DNA of 51,010 nucleotides from Phycisphaerae bacterium (GCA_012729015.1 JAAYDY010000092.1:1-51010); one strand, 5' to 3'; positions 39,440 to 49,104 are shown, numbered from the stretch's first letter. Translations and numbers: made by a program. Notes: generated by a model not told the origin, from the letters alone.

Positions 39440-41811
39440 GGGGCAGAAGACTCCAGGAGCTTCAGGCAGAGGGCCCGCTGGTCGTCCGTCAGTTTGCGGA
39501 GCGGGTCGGGCATGAGGTCGTCGAGGTCCAGGGCGCAGCGGGCCTGACGGGCGGCTTCGGCCGTCTCGCCGTAGCGGCCGAGGCACTCGGCGTAATCGAC
39601 GCGAAACTGGGCGCGGGTCGGGTAGCGCGTCACCACCTGCCGCCAGGCGGCCAGGGCCTCGTCGCGGATGTCCACGTCGGGCGCGATGTCGGCGGCGCTG
39701 CGGCAGGCCATGGCCAGCATGTGCCAGGTGGGAACATCCGTCGGATCGACCGCCAGGACATCGGCATAGATGGCGAGAACTTGTCCGATGGCAGCGCGGG
39801 CGGCCTCCTGCGTGCGGTCGGCGTCCGCCTGAAGCCTGTCGCGCAATCCCGGCTCCTCGGCGGCGGCCGCCTTGCTGCGTAGAAAGGCGGCGTGCTCATG
39901 CAGAGCCGTCGCGGCGCGCCAGTAGCCTTCGGCGGCGCGGACGTCGGGTTCGGTCCAGCGAAGCCATGCCGGCGCAGCCTGGGCGGCGCGGTGCAGCGTA
40001 TCGCGATAGTCGGGGAACGCCTGAACGTTGAACCCCCCGGGAAACACCTCCCGCGCCTTGTCGCGGGCGGCGGCCAGTTCGTCGAGGCTGCGGCTCACAG
40101 GCACCAGCAGCGCGCCGCCGTAGAGAACCACTATGGCCAGTACGGCGATCACGGCGACGGCTCGGCGGACCGGGGATTCCAGCGAGACGATGATGCGGCG
40201 GGACCCGTCGGCGGTAGCCACGGCCAGGGCGACGAGCAGGTACGCCGTCGCGGCGGTAGGCAACTCGCTGAAGCTGAACGAGACCTGCCCCTGGAGCAGA
40301 AAAGCCGCCAGGGCGCCGAGGACGCCGGCGCGGAGCCAGCGGTTACTGCGGTCGGCCAGGGACGGAGCGTCTTCCAGGCCGGCGCCGATGGCGCCGACGA
40401 ACGCCGCCGTCATGAGCAGGAACGTAACGAGCGTTTCCAGCAGAACGTACGCCAACCCGCCGTCGGACACGCTGCGGAAGCGGAACACCAGGCCGACCAG
40501 CACCACGAGGACGCCCGCGCGGATCATCGGCCGCCACAGGACCGGCATGGGCCACCGCGGCTCGGCGAACGTGCGGCCGCGACGGAGGCACTCGCGCAGG
40601 GTCGCTGCCGCCAGAATGACCACTCCGGCCAGGCCAAGCGGGCCGAACTCCGCCCAGGCCCGGACGAACAGGTTGTGCGGGTCGCGGATCTCTTCGGGGG
40701 CGTGCGGCAGTTTGTGAGCGAGGTAGTGCGAACCGAAGTTGCCCGCGCCGACGCCGGTCAGCGGATGGTCGCGGATGACGCCCCAGGCCCCCTGCCAGTA
40801 GTCGAGGCGGAATTGCAGGCTCTTGACGGCCTCGGGCGCGAGGCCCCGTTGCCAGACGACGCCCAGGACCGCCGCGGCGACGATGGCCGGCGCCACGATC
40901 AGAACGATCCGCAGAGCACGGCGGCGCACGGTCGCCAGAACGGCCATGACATAGGCGCCGGCCACGAGCGAGGCGGCGCCGGCTCGGCTGCGGCTCATCC
41001 AGATGGCGGCTCCGGCGGCGGCAAGCACCACCGAGAGCACCACCGTCGCGGCGATGGCAACGGACTTCGGCTGCCTGTCGGCCTGTCGCTCGGTCAGGCG
41101 CCGCGCGTGGCCCACAAGCAGCGCCAACGCAGCCAGACCGCCCATCGCCAGGTAGTCGGCCATGAGGTTCGGGTGGTAGAAGGTGCCGAACACGTCGCCG
41201 GCCATTCGGTTGCGGAACATCTGCTCGTCGGGCGAGTCGGGACGGATGCCGTTCTCGGCGAGGATGTCGAGGCGGTACTCCATGAAGTAGTCCAGCAGCG
41301 CGCCGTGAAGGGTGACCTCGCCCAGGACAGCGGCCGCGGCCGTGACCAAGGTTCCGGCAACCAACGCACCGAGCAGCCAGCGGATGCGCTCACGGTCGTC
41401 CGCGACCATCAGACACGTAAGGAAATAGAGAGCGCCGAAGGCTGCCTCGACGGCGCCGAGAACGGCGGCATAGCGGTCCGAGGCCCGCCAGGCGGCGACG
41501 GCGGCGCCGGCGGCCATGAGGAGAGCCCCGAGGACGGTCCACGTGGCGGGCAGCGGAAGGCGACGGCATCGGACGGCGTCGAGCACGGCGGCGGCAAACG
41601 TCAGCAGGATCAACGCGCCCATCCAGAGAAGGGCCTGGGTGCCCGGGAATCCGCCCGTGCCGCCGATCTGTAGCGTGCTGGCCAACATCGGCATCAGCAC
41701 GGTGACGGCCACGAGGCCGATGAACGCGAGGGACATCGGCCGCCGCGACGGTGCGGCGGCGAGCACCGGGGGGACTGTCGAGGATGTGGCCTTGCGCGTT
41801 CGAGCGCTCAT
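39436..41811 (-). CDS. O-antigen ligase/polymerase-like membrane protein with TPR-like C-terminus
   Basis: 791-residue inner-membrane protein with about 12 hydrophobic helices in residues 25-560. The Wzy_C/O-antigen-ligase signature is present: RDHPLTGVGAGNFGSHYLA followed by DPHNLFVRAWAEFGPLGL. The last 200 residues are soluble helical repeats, TPR-like (YADVLAVDPTDVPTWHMLAM; AAWRQVVTRYPTRAQFRVDY). It would join or polymerise lipid-linked glycans at the outer face of the membrane. Its ATG overlaps the stop of the WecA-like gene (ATGA). Confidence 0.83.
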   Translation of the reverse strand: MSARTRKATSSTVPPVLAAAPSRRPMSLAFIGLVAVTVLMPMLASTLQIGGTGGFPGTQALLWMGALILLTFAAAVLDAVRCRRLPLPATWTVLGALLMAAGAAVAAWRASDRYAAVLGAVEAAFGALYFLTCLMVADDRERIRWLLGALVAGTLVTAAAAVLGEVTLHGALLDYFMEYRLDILAENGIRPDSPDEQMFRNRMAGDVFGTFYHPNLMADYLAMGGLAALALLVGHARRLTERQADRQPKSVAIAATVVLSVVLAAAGAAIWMSRSRAGAASLVAGAYVMAVLATVRRRALRIVLIVAPAIVAAAVLGVVWQRGLAPEAVKSLQFRLDYWQGAWGVIRDHPLTGVGAGNFGSHYLAHKLPHAPEEIRDPHNLFVRAWAEFGPLGLAGVVILAAATLRECLRRGRTFAEPRWPMPVLWRPMIRAGVLVVLVGLVFRFRSVSDGGLAYVLLETLVTFLLMTAAFVGAIGAGLEDAPSLADRSNRWLRAGVLGALAAFLLQGQVSFSFSELPTAATAYLLVALAVATADGSRRIIVSLESPVRRAVAVIAVLAIVVLYGGALLVPVSRSLDELAAARDKAREVFPGGFNVQAFPDYRDTLHRAAQAAPAWLRWTEPDVRAAEGYWRAATALHEHAAFLRSKAAAAEEPGLRDRLQADADRTQEAARAAIGQVLAIYADVLAVDPTDVPTWHMLAMACRSAADIAPDVDIRDEALAAWRQVVTRYPTRAQFRVDYAECLGRYGETAEAARQARCALDLDDLMPDPLRKLTDDQRALCLKLLESSAP

Positions 41812-42911
41812 GGTCTCCCGGCCCCGGTCCTTACGACACGTTCGAAAACGGCAATGACGGCGAGGATGGCCAGCGTCTGGGCGAAAACAAGAACGGCTTC
41901 GAGCGTGTTGGCGCGGCGGAGCATGACGGCGCCGAGGCTCGTGGTGAGCGTGGCCAGGTAGATCGTCAGCACGGCCGCCCGACGCGACAGGCCGATGGCC
42001 ACAAGGCGGTGGCTGAAGTGGTTCGTGTCGCCGACGAAGGGGCTCTTGCCGCGGGCGAGGCGGATGAGGGTGACCGAAGCGAGGTCATAGAGCGGCACGG
42101 CCAGCAGCACCAGCGGCAGGAACGGGCTGAAGAGGCTGCGGCCGGCGTCGGGGCGGTAGTACTCGCCCTGGACGGCCAGAACGGCAATGAGGAACCCGAC
42201 GACGAGGCTTCCGGCGTCGCCGAGAAAGACCGACGCAGGCGGAAAGTTGTAGGCCAGGAAGCCTACGAGCGAGCCCGCGAGCACGGCGGCCAGGACGGGC
42301 ACGAAGACCTGTCCGGCGGCGGCCGTGACGGCGGCCAGCACGGCCAGGACGATGGCGGCGATGCCCGCCGAGAGGCCGTCCATGTTGTCGAGGAAGTTGA
42401 AGGCGTTGGTCACGGCGACGATCCAGAGGAACGTGACCACCTGACCGAGCCAGGGCACAGGGACGAAGAACGTGGCCTGGATGCCGAGTCCCCAGACAAC
42501 GAAGGCCGCGGCAGCGCACTGGACGGCGAGCTTGGGCCAGGGCGACAGACGTCGGCGGTCGTCCACCAGGCCGACGGCGAAAAGCAGGGCCGCGGCGGCA
42601 AGAAGCCCGAGGAGCATGCCGGCGCGAGAGAGGACGCCGCCGGCGTGCAGGCGGAGCAGATCGGCGCCCGGCAACGGTTCGACAGGCAGACGATCGCGGA
42701 AGGCGACCAGGGCCACGGCGGCGCCGACCGTCAGGATCACGGCCGCCAGGACCCCTGCCCCGCCGCCGTAGGGCATGGCGGCGGCGTGAATCTTGCGCGG
42801 GCCGGGATGGTCCACGAATCCGATGCGCAGGAACGCGCGGCGGGCCAGGCCGACCAGAACGAGCGAGACGGCGCAGGCGACCGCGAACGAGAGCACGAGC
42901 ACGACGGTCAT
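41808..42911 (-). CDS. Undecaprenyl-phosphate sugar-1-phosphate transferase (WecA/MraY family)
   Basis: 367-residue integral membrane enzyme that starts lipid-linked glycan assembly by transferring a sugar-1-phosphate, usually GlcNAc-1-P, to undecaprenyl phosphate. Family motifs: VDDRRRLSPWPKL, NAFNFLDNMDGLSAG, VFLGDAGSLVVGF and FSHRL near the C-terminus, with 10-11 helices. WecA/TagO type is favoured over MraY because no peptidoglycan genes are near. The ATG at 42911 lies 11 bases after AAAGGAG and overlaps the DUF4416 stop. Confidence 0.87.
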   Translation of the reverse strand: MTVVLVLSFAVACAVSLVLVGLARRAFLRIGFVDHPGPRKIHAAAMPYGGGAGVLAAVILTVGAAVALVAFRDRLPVEPLPGADLLRLHAGGVLSRAGMLLGLLAAAALLFAVGLVDDRRRLSPWPKLAVQCAAAAFVVWGLGIQATFFVPVPWLGQVVTFLWIVAVTNAFNFLDNMDGLSAGIAAIVLAVLAAVTAAAGQVFVPVLAAVLAGSLVGFLAYNFPPASVFLGDAGSLVVGFLIAVLAVQGEYYRPDAGRSLFSPFLPLVLLAVPLYDLASVTLIRLARGKSPFVGDTNHFSHRLVAIGLSRRAAVLTIYLATLTTSLGAVMLRRANTLEAVLVFAQTLAILAVIAVFERVVRTGAGRP

Positions 42912-43459
42912 GGGCGTCGCGACTCCTTTCGCTGGGCCATGAGCCGCTCGCGCACGCGCGTAAGGAACGCCTGGTACTGCGGCGTGCGGAAGTCGGGGTA
43001 GGTCCACTCGTAGCACTGCCAGCCGCCGCGCGTGAAGCCGAGGGTTGTCTCGGCGTAGACGCCGTCGCGGAGGTAGATGCGGTGCGTGTAGTCCTTGCAC
43101 GAGGCCAGGACAAGCTTGGCGGGCGTGAGGTAACCGGGGTCGAGGTTCACAGGCCGCCGCGCCGCCGACCAGCGTCCCGAGGCGGCCAGCGAGCGTTCGA
43201 GGTCGTTGGTGCGGCGCTTGATGCCGGGCAGGTCGGCCGGGTCGATCAGGCGGTCCATGGCGACGAAACGTCGCAGGAGAGGGTGGCCCATGTCGGCGCG
43301 GTAGTAGTCGGTGAAGTCGTGGCTCATGACGTCGCTCTGGAGATCCACGGGGCCGCAATGCTCGGCGAGCGCGACCTCGGCGGCCGCCATCGCCTCGGCC
43401 CAGGCCGACAGCATGCCGACGATCAGCTTGACGGGCTCAGGCTCTCGGATGTCCGCCAT
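42908..43459 (-). CDS. DUF4416 family protein
   Basis: 183-residue soluble protein. It starts MADIREPEPVKLIVGMLSA and carries the family blocks VNLDPGYLTPAKLVLASCKD, YTHRIYLRDGVYAETTLGF and WTYPDFRTPQYQAFLTRVRE. The family is uncharacterised; the conserved His, Asp and Lys residues hint at an enzyme but nothing more. GGAGG precedes the ATG at 43459. It is the first gene of a three-gene chain joined by ATGA overlaps with the WecA-like and ligase-like genes, suggesting a role in the same glycan pathway (inference). Confidence 0.83.
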   Translation of the reverse strand: MADIREPEPVKLIVGMLSAWAEAMAAAEVALAEHCGPVDLQSDVMSHDFTDYYRADMGHPLLRRFVAMDRLIDPADLPGIKRRTNDLERSLAASGRWSAARRPVNLDPGYLTPAKLVLASCKDYTHRIYLRDGVYAETTLGFTRGGWQCYEWTYPDFRTPQYQAFLTRVRERLMAQRKESRRP

Positions 43460-43553
43460 GGAGCCTCCAGCGAAAGCGATGCAGGTACCGCACGGAACCT
43501 CACTCGCACAAGCACAGGAAGCCATCGCCCCGCCCCGGAAACCAGTGCGTGCG

Positions 43554-45284
43554 TCAGTCTTTGTTCAGCGCGGCCAGGCGCGAGCGGACTTCGGCCGTCA
43601 GGTGCGCGGCCACGTCGGCCACGGGCACCTTGACGGTCTCGCCCGAGGCGCGGTCGCGGACTTCGAGCGAGCCCTCCTTCAGGCCGCGGCCGCCGATGGT
43701 CACGCGCAGCGGCACGCCGATCAGGTCGGCGTCGTTGAACTTCACGCCGGCCCGCGCGTCGCGGTCGTCCAGCAGCACTTCGACGCCGGCCGCCTGGAGC
43801 TCCCGGTACAGCTTCTCGGCCGCGGCCATTTCCTCGCCATCGACGCGCAGCGGCACCAGCAGCACGTGGTACGGCGCCAGGGTCATCGGCCAGACGAGTC
43901 CCTGCTCGTCGGCCAGTATCTCCACGGCGCTGGCGACGATGCGGTTGACGCCGATGCCGTAGCAGCCCATGATCATCGTGTGACTGGCGCCGGCCTCGTC
44001 CTGGTAGGTGGCGCCCATAGCCTGGCTGTACTTGGTGCCGAGCTTGAAGACGTGGCCGATCTCGATGCCGCGGCAGATGGCGATGGCGGCGCTGCAACGC
44101 GGGCAAAGGTCGCCCGGCACGACGAACCGCAGGTCGTGGACCCGGTCGAGCGGGAAATCGCGGCCGGGGTTGACGCCCGTCACGTGCGCGTCGGCTTGGT
44201 TGGCGCCACTGGCGGCGTTGACCATGACGCTGACGGCCTGGTCGAGGTAGACGGGCACCTTCTGCTTCAGGCCCACCGGCCCGGCGAACCCGACCGGCGC
44301 GCCGGTGACCTCAAGAATGGTCCGCTCGTCGGCCAGCTGGGCCCCGGCGCCGACCACGTGGGCCAGTTTCATCTCGTTCACGTCGTGGTCGCCGCGGACG
44401 CAGACGACAAAGGGCTTGCCCGCGCCGTCCACGTAGACGAGCGTCTTGATCATCCGGTCGGCGCTGAGGCCGAGGAAGGCCGTGACCTCGTCGATGGTTC
44501 GCTGGTCGGGCGTCGCGACGGTCTTCAGGTCGGCCAGCGGCGGCTTCTCGGCGGGCGCCGGCAGGGGCTGCGCAGTCGCCTTTTCCATGTTGGCCGCGTA
44601 GCCGCACTGCGGACATTGGACCAGCTCGTCCTCGCCGGCGTCGCAGGGCACCATGAACTCGCTGGACGCAGAGCCGCCGATGGGGCCGCTCTCGGCCTCG
44701 ACGACGACGTACCGCAGACCGCAGCGGCTGAAGATGCGGCAATAGGCGTCGTACTGTTTCTGGTACGACTTCTCCAGCCCGGCCACGTCGCAGTCGAACG
44801 AGTAGGCGTCCTTCATCAGGAACTCGCGAGACCGCAGCACGCCAAACCGCGGCCGGATCTCGTCGCGGAACTTCGTCTGGATCTGGTACAACGTCACCGG
44901 CAACTGCTTGTACGAGCTGATGAAGTTGCGCACGACGTCGGTCACCACTTCCTCGTGCGTCGGACCGAGAATGTTCGTCTTGCCGTGGCGATCCTTGAAG
45001 ATCATCAGGTCCGGGCCGAAGTTGGCCATGCGGCCGGACTCTTCCCACAGTTCCTGCGGCTGAAGGACGGGCATATGCAGTTCCAGGGCTCCGGCGCGGT
45101 CCATCTCCTCGCGAACGATCTGCTCGGCCTTGCGCAGGATGCGGTAGCCCAGCGGCAGGTACGTGTACGCCCCGGCCGTGAGCTTGCGGATCAGCCCGGC
45201 CCGGATCATCAGCCGGTGGCTGACCAGTTCGGCCTCGGACGGCACTTCCTTCAGTGTCGGAATCAGCGATTGGGTCCAACGCAT
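43554..45284 (-). CDS. proS: Prolyl-tRNA synthetase
   Basis: 576-residue bacterial-type class II aminoacyl-tRNA synthetase. Motif 2/3 regions are visible (ILGPTHEEVVTDVVRNFISS; QTKFRDEIRPRFGVLRSREF; MGCYGIGVNRIVAS). Between them lies the INS editing-like insertion with ADRMIKTLVYV and FVVCVRGDHDVNEMKL. A CPQC pair and CPRC pair are present in the insertion. The C-terminal anticodon-binding domain ends LNKD. The ATG at 45284 gives the family length; GAGG precedes it. Confidence 0.95.
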   Translation of the reverse strand: MRWTQSLIPTLKEVPSEAELVSHRLMIRAGLIRKLTAGAYTYLPLGYRILRKAEQIVREEMDRAGALELHMPVLQPQELWEESGRMANFGPDLMIFKDRHGKTNILGPTHEEVVTDVVRNFISSYKQLPVTLYQIQTKFRDEIRPRFGVLRSREFLMKDAYSFDCDVAGLEKSYQKQYDAYCRIFSRCGLRYVVVEAESGPIGGSASSEFMVPCDAGEDELVQCPQCGYAANMEKATAQPLPAPAEKPPLADLKTVATPDQRTIDEVTAFLGLSADRMIKTLVYVDGAGKPFVVCVRGDHDVNEMKLAHVVGAGAQLADERTILEVTGAPVGFAGPVGLKQKVPVYLDQAVSVMVNAASGANQADAHVTGVNPGRDFPLDRVHDLRFVVPGDLCPRCSAAIAICRGIEIGHVFKLGTKYSQAMGATYQDEAGASHTMIMGCYGIGVNRIVASAVEILADEQGLVWPMTLAPYHVLLVPLRVDGEEMAAAEKLYRELQAAGVEVLLDDRDARAGVKFNDADLIGVPLRVTIGGRGLKEGSLEVRDRASGETVKVPVADVAAHLTAEVRSRLAALNKD

Positions 45285-45322
45285 GAATGCTTTCCTCGTA
45301 CCCTCGAATCGGTGGCTGCTGG

Positions 45323-45353
45323 AAAAACGGCCCTCACACCCCGTGAGGGCCGT
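45323..45353 (-). terminator. Intrinsic terminator of the heparinase gene
   Basis: ACGGCCCTCAC (45327-45337) and GTGAGGGCCGT (45343-45353) make a perfect 11-bp stem with a 5-base loop. On the minus strand it is followed by TTTTT (A-run 45323-45327). It lies 59 bases after the heparinase stop codon and 43 before proS. Confidence 0.9.
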
Positions 45354-45411
45354 CATGATAGCTCAAACTCTCAGACCTTGCAACCGGCAGCCGCGCCGGC
45401 GACGCAGACGC

Positions 45412-47649
45412 CTAGCGCGTGTCAAGTTGCTCCCCTTCCGGGCTGCTGACGCCGAATCGTTCGCCGACGTTCCCCAGAAAGCCGACACTGTCCATACCGG
45501 CCGCCCGGTTGACGCGGACCTGCTCGCCCAGGCCGCCCGACGGATTGGCCACGGCGCGAACGCCGGGCTGCGACCCTTCGGGAACCGGCTCAAGGACGGC
45601 AACGAAGACGGCCCGTTTGCCGCTGCGGCGAACGATGACCACGGGCACACGGTCCTCCACGCTGCGAAACGGGCCCGTGGCCGTGAAGATCTGATCGCCC
45701 GGTCGGCCCACCATCGTCAGACGCAGAGCGAGGCCTTCGGTCTTGAAAACGGTCCTGATCTGCGGTTCGCTGAAGAGCAGGTCAAAACGGTCTGCATCGG
45801 AATCGGCACTGCCGTTCTGTCGTTGGGCCGCTGGAGCGTAGGCAGCAACGTCCTTCAGGTAGCCGTAGCCGGGCGTATTGCCGAGGGTCGCGTCGCTCTT
45901 CGGCAGATCGCAGGACGCCTTCTCGCCCAGGTTGTGGTACAGCCACTCGAAGGTGTGCTCCTTGTTGTCCGTGGCCCTCAGTTCGTCGACCACGAGCAGA
46001 TAGGTCGGCGTGAGCAACAGAAACCGCCTGTGGTCCACGTTCGCATACGCGTCGCCGTCGTCGGTCACCACGGCGGCGTAGGACGGGTTGGCCTTGAAAG
46101 CGAGCAGTTGGCCCGTGGCGCCGGCCTGGTCCTTGCCGTCCACGAGGACCGCGTTGTGTCCGACGGTGGACTTGTACCACTGGGAGTGGATCGGCAGACG
46201 GTAGGCCTGGCTCTTGGCGCGGCCGGGATCGACGGCGAGTTCCTGGCCATAGCCAAAGAAGACGAACGATTGCTTGTCGTAGTGGCCGTGGAATCCGCCG
46301 TAGGGGCCGAAGCTCACGGCGGCGCTGAGGCGTCCGGGCCCGTCTGTGCGCAGGAGGGCGTGGCCGGTGCCGGGGAAGACCTTGCTGCCGTCGGCGGCCG
46401 GGGCGGCGCGCCGCGACAGGTCGCGCCCGTGGAACAGGCTCAGCCACGAGGGCTCCGTGCCCAGGGCCGTCAGAATCCGCTCGTCGCCGTAGACGGCGTA
46501 GGCCGGCTCGTTGGCGAAGTCTGCCCGGAGGTCGTCCTGCACGGCGTCGCCAAAGCGCGGCAGCGAGCCGTCGCCCATGCGGTAGTCGAAACCGAGCAGG
46601 TACATCCGCTTCAGCGACGGGTGGCTCCACAGGTCGATGCCCAGCCTCCGGGCGCCCTCGGCCAGGTGCGTCATGGCCATGAGCGTATAGTAGTGGTAGC
46701 CCCAGGAATTCTCGAACCACATGCCCTCGGGCATGACGCTGGCGGCCATCTGGAAAACGAAGCCGTTCTCCGGATCGGTCAGGGCCGCACGGACCAGCGC
46801 TTCGTCGCCCAGGAGGCCGCCGGCCCAGAGCAGCGCCGCATTGTGCCACGTCTGCCAGTTGCTCTTGCCCATGGTGTTCTTGGCGACGTTGGCCGCCACG
46901 GCCCGGATCAGGTCGCGCTCGATGCCCTGGCAGTCCGAGTCGCTCAGCGCGCCGCTGTCGCGGATCAGGTCGTACGCGGTCACCAGGTTGATCATCCACA
47001 TGGCCTCGTTGAGCGTCTGCTCGAACATGTGGCCGGCGGACTTGTACTGCCAGCCCGACGGATCCATGGCGCCGATGTCCTTGCTCTTGTCGCCCACGCT
47101 GGCCGTCAGCATGGCGTACTTCAGGTACCGCGCGGCATACTCGCGCAGCACCCGGGCGGCGAACTCGGCGTACCTCTTCTCGCCCGTCACGGCCCAGGCC
47201 CAGGCCGCATCCTCGGCGCGGTAGGTGTTCTGCATGTGCGTGCGCCCGTAGAGGACGTTGTCGAACGGGTACCCGCTGTAGACCTCGCCGCACTTGGGAC
47301 ACTTGTGGTGATGAGCGTCCACAGTCTGAAGCGCCATCTGGCACTTCTCGCACTGGTACCACTGGTTGTGCTGCCCGCCCTCGGGGGGAATCTCCAGGGG
47401 ACGTTTCATGGCCTCGTCGGCCCGAGCGAACCGTGCCTTCAGGGCGTCGTGGGCGGGCCCCGGGCTGGCCCAGGCCGCGCGCAGGCGGGCCAACTCCTCG
47501 GCCGTCGCGGCAATGGCAGGATATGTCGCCGGCGCTTTCACGGCAATCGTCGGCGGCCGCCACGCCGCGTCCTCGGCGGCCCGCGACGCACTCGCCAGCA
47601 ACACCAGCACGACGACCGATCCCAGCAGAAGCCCGTTCATGGCGTGCAT
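45412..47649 (-). CDS. Exported heparinase II/III-type polysaccharide lyase
   Basis: 745-residue secreted or periplasmic lyase for acidic polysaccharides such as alginate or glycosaminoglycan-like chains. Signal peptide about 1-24 (ending SRAAE). An alpha/alpha-toroid domain fills about 60-400 (GHMFEQTLNEAMWMINLVTA; NSWGYHYYTLMAMTHLAEGA). A beta-sandwich domain follows with FGPYGGFHGHYDKQSFVFFG, the usual His/Tyr active-site block, and LLVVDELRATDNKEHTFEW. A CxxC...CxxC knuckle (CEKCQ, CPKCG) near residues 105-130 is unusual for an exported lyase. AAGGAG precedes the ATG at 47649. Confidence 0.83.
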   Translation of the reverse strand: MHAMNGLLLGSVVVLVLLASASRAAEDAAWRPPTIAVKAPATYPAIAATAEELARLRAAWASPGPAHDALKARFARADEAMKRPLEIPPEGGQHNQWYQCEKCQMALQTVDAHHHKCPKCGEVYSGYPFDNVLYGRTHMQNTYRAEDAAWAWAVTGEKRYAEFAARVLREYAARYLKYAMLTASVGDKSKDIGAMDPSGWQYKSAGHMFEQTLNEAMWMINLVTAYDLIRDSGALSDSDCQGIERDLIRAVAANVAKNTMGKSNWQTWHNAALLWAGGLLGDEALVRAALTDPENGFVFQMAASVMPEGMWFENSWGYHYYTLMAMTHLAEGARRLGIDLWSHPSLKRMYLLGFDYRMGDGSLPRFGDAVQDDLRADFANEPAYAVYGDERILTALGTEPSWLSLFHGRDLSRRAAPAADGSKVFPGTGHALLRTDGPGRLSAAVSFGPYGGFHGHYDKQSFVFFGYGQELAVDPGRAKSQAYRLPIHSQWYKSTVGHNAVLVDGKDQAGATGQLLAFKANPSYAAVVTDDGDAYANVDHRRFLLLTPTYLLVVDELRATDNKEHTFEWLYHNLGEKASCDLPKSDATLGNTPGYGYLKDVAAYAPAAQRQNGSADSDADRFDLLFSEPQIRTVFKTEGLALRLTMVGRPGDQIFTATGPFRSVEDRVPVVIVRRSGKRAVFVAVLEPVPEGSQPGVRAVANPSGGLGEQVRVNRAAGMDSVGFLGNVGERFGVSSPEGEQLDTR

Positions 47650-48026
47650 TGTCCGCTCCTTGAAAATGACACGAAGCAACCCTGACCTGTTAACCGTCCC
47701 GGCGGCTGCGGCAACCCGCGGAAAAACGCCGGAAATCACCGAACGCCCGTACGGGGATTCCGATAGAATCCAACTATCGGGATTCTACACGGAACACGGC
47801 GCGCGAGGCCGTCGAGACGATTGGAACGTACCGACCGTCGTCGGAATCCGGAGTTTTGACCCAGCCACCGAGGCTGGGGGGCATTGCGGGGAGGTTGGAG
47901 CGGACAGGGGCGGCCCGGCGCCGCCCCCGTCTGTTTCCGAACCTGCCGTTGCCCCGGCGGGCATTCTCTGGTACGATGATTCTCTTGCGATAACGCGATG
48001 CAACACGCACCGGAAGGAGATTCCCG
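47650..48026. other. Divergent region between lyase and nuclease genes
   Basis: 377 bases with no credible gene. An inverted repeat CCGATAG-N7-CTATCGG (47760-47780) about 110 bases upstream of the lyase start is a candidate operator. GAAGGAGA (48013-48020) is the ribosome binding site of the nuclease gene. Confidence 0.55.
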
Positions 48027-49091
48027 ATGGCCCGACGACTCTACATCAAGGATCTGGTTCGCGAGGGCGAACGGTTCGACGAGGTGTTCCTGCTGGCCGA
48101 AAAGGAGTTGAAAGCCGCACGGACAGGCAAGATGTTCATCCGCGGCTCGCTCCAGGACCGCACCGGCCAGGCCACGATGATGATCTGGGAAGCGACCGAG
48201 AAGTTCTACGAGGCCCTGCCGCGCGGCGGATTCGTCCGCACCAAGGGCCGCGTGGAGCTGTACCAGGGCCGGCCGCAACTGGTCATCGAGGCCTGCATCC
48301 CGGTGGACGAGAAAGACGTCACGATCAGCGAGTTCCTGCCCGCGACGCAGCACGACATCGGCCAGATGGAGGCCGAGCTGCGCGAGATCATGGCCACGAT
48401 GGCCGAGGGACCCGTGCGGTCGCTCGCGCAGGCGTTTCTGGACGACAAGGAACTGATGGCGGCCTTCCGCCGCTCGCCGGCCGCCAAGACGTTCCACCAC
48501 GCCTACATCGGCGGCCTGCTGGAACACACCCTCGGCATCATGCGCGTGGCACAGAAGATTCTGCCGCTCTATCCGCTTCTGAACGGCGACCTGCTCCTGC
48601 TGGGCGTCTTCCTGCACGACATCGGCAAGACGGCCGAGCTGAGCTGCGACCGCGAGTTCGCCTACACCGACGCCGGACAACTGGTCGGCCACCTCGTCAT
48701 GGGCGTCGGCATGGTCCAGGACAAGGTCCGCCAGCTCCGGGCCGGCGGCTGCGACGTCCCCGACGCGGTCGTGCAGCAGGTGGAGCACATGATCCTGGCC
48801 CATCACGGCCAGTACGAATTCGGCAGCCCGAAGCTCCCGATGACCGCCGAGGCCCTGGCCCTGCACTTCCTCGACAACCTCGACGCCAAGCTCGTCGCCT
48901 TCGCCCAGGCCGTGGACAACCACCCCGTGGACGGCGACGCCTGGACCTCGCGGCAGTACATGTTCGACAATCAGATGCTCTTCCGCGGCGCCGCCGACGA
49001 CCGCAAACGCAGCAGCGTTCCCGAGTCGGCCAACGAGCAGGACAACGGCGCCGGCGACGCACGCCCGCCGCGAAAGGGCGGCCTCGAATAG
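48027..49091 (+). CDS. OB-fold/HD-domain 3'-5' exoribonuclease (YhaM-like)
   Basis: 354-residue cytosolic protein. An N-terminal OB-fold nucleic-acid-binding domain spans about 10-95 (GKMFIRGSLQDRTGQATMMI; GRVELYQGRPQLVIEACIPV). An HD phosphohydrolase domain spans about 150-310 with HHAYIGGLLEHTLG, the HD in GVFLHDIGK and VEHMILAHHGQYEFGSPK. This is the YhaM/Cbf1 arrangement, a 3'-5' exonuclease on RNA and DNA. A charged tail closes it. GAAGGAGA lies 7 bases before the ATG. It is monocistronic. Confidence 0.87.
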   Translation: MARRLYIKDLVREGERFDEVFLLAEKELKAARTGKMFIRGSLQDRTGQATMMIWEATEKFYEALPRGGFVRTKGRVELYQGRPQLVIEACIPVDEKDVTISEFLPATQHDIGQMEAELREIMATMAEGPVRSLAQAFLDDKELMAAFRRSPAAKTFHHAYIGGLLEHTLGIMRVAQKILPLYPLLNGDLLLLGVFLHDIGKTAELSCDREFAYTDAGQLVGHLVMGVGMVQDKVRQLRAGGCDVPDAVVQQVEHMILAHHGQYEFGSPKLPMTAEALALHFLDNLDAKLVAFAQAVDNHPVDGDAWTSRQYMFDNQMLFRGAADDRKRSSVPESANEQDNGAGDARPPRKGGLE

Positions 49092-49104
49092 CCGCCCGAC
49101 CCAA

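Noticed and set aside
39892..43001. Plus-strand open frames of 593 and 416 residues
   Set aside because: They are antisense shadows of the ligase-like and WecA-like membrane proteins, made of Gly, Arg, Asp and Gln-rich text with no domain.
45163..47685. 840-residue plus-strand open frame
   Set aside because: It lies antisense to proS and the heparinase-like gene, is rich in Arg, Val, His and Gln as expected of a high-GC shadow frame, and has no ribosome binding site or recognisable domain.
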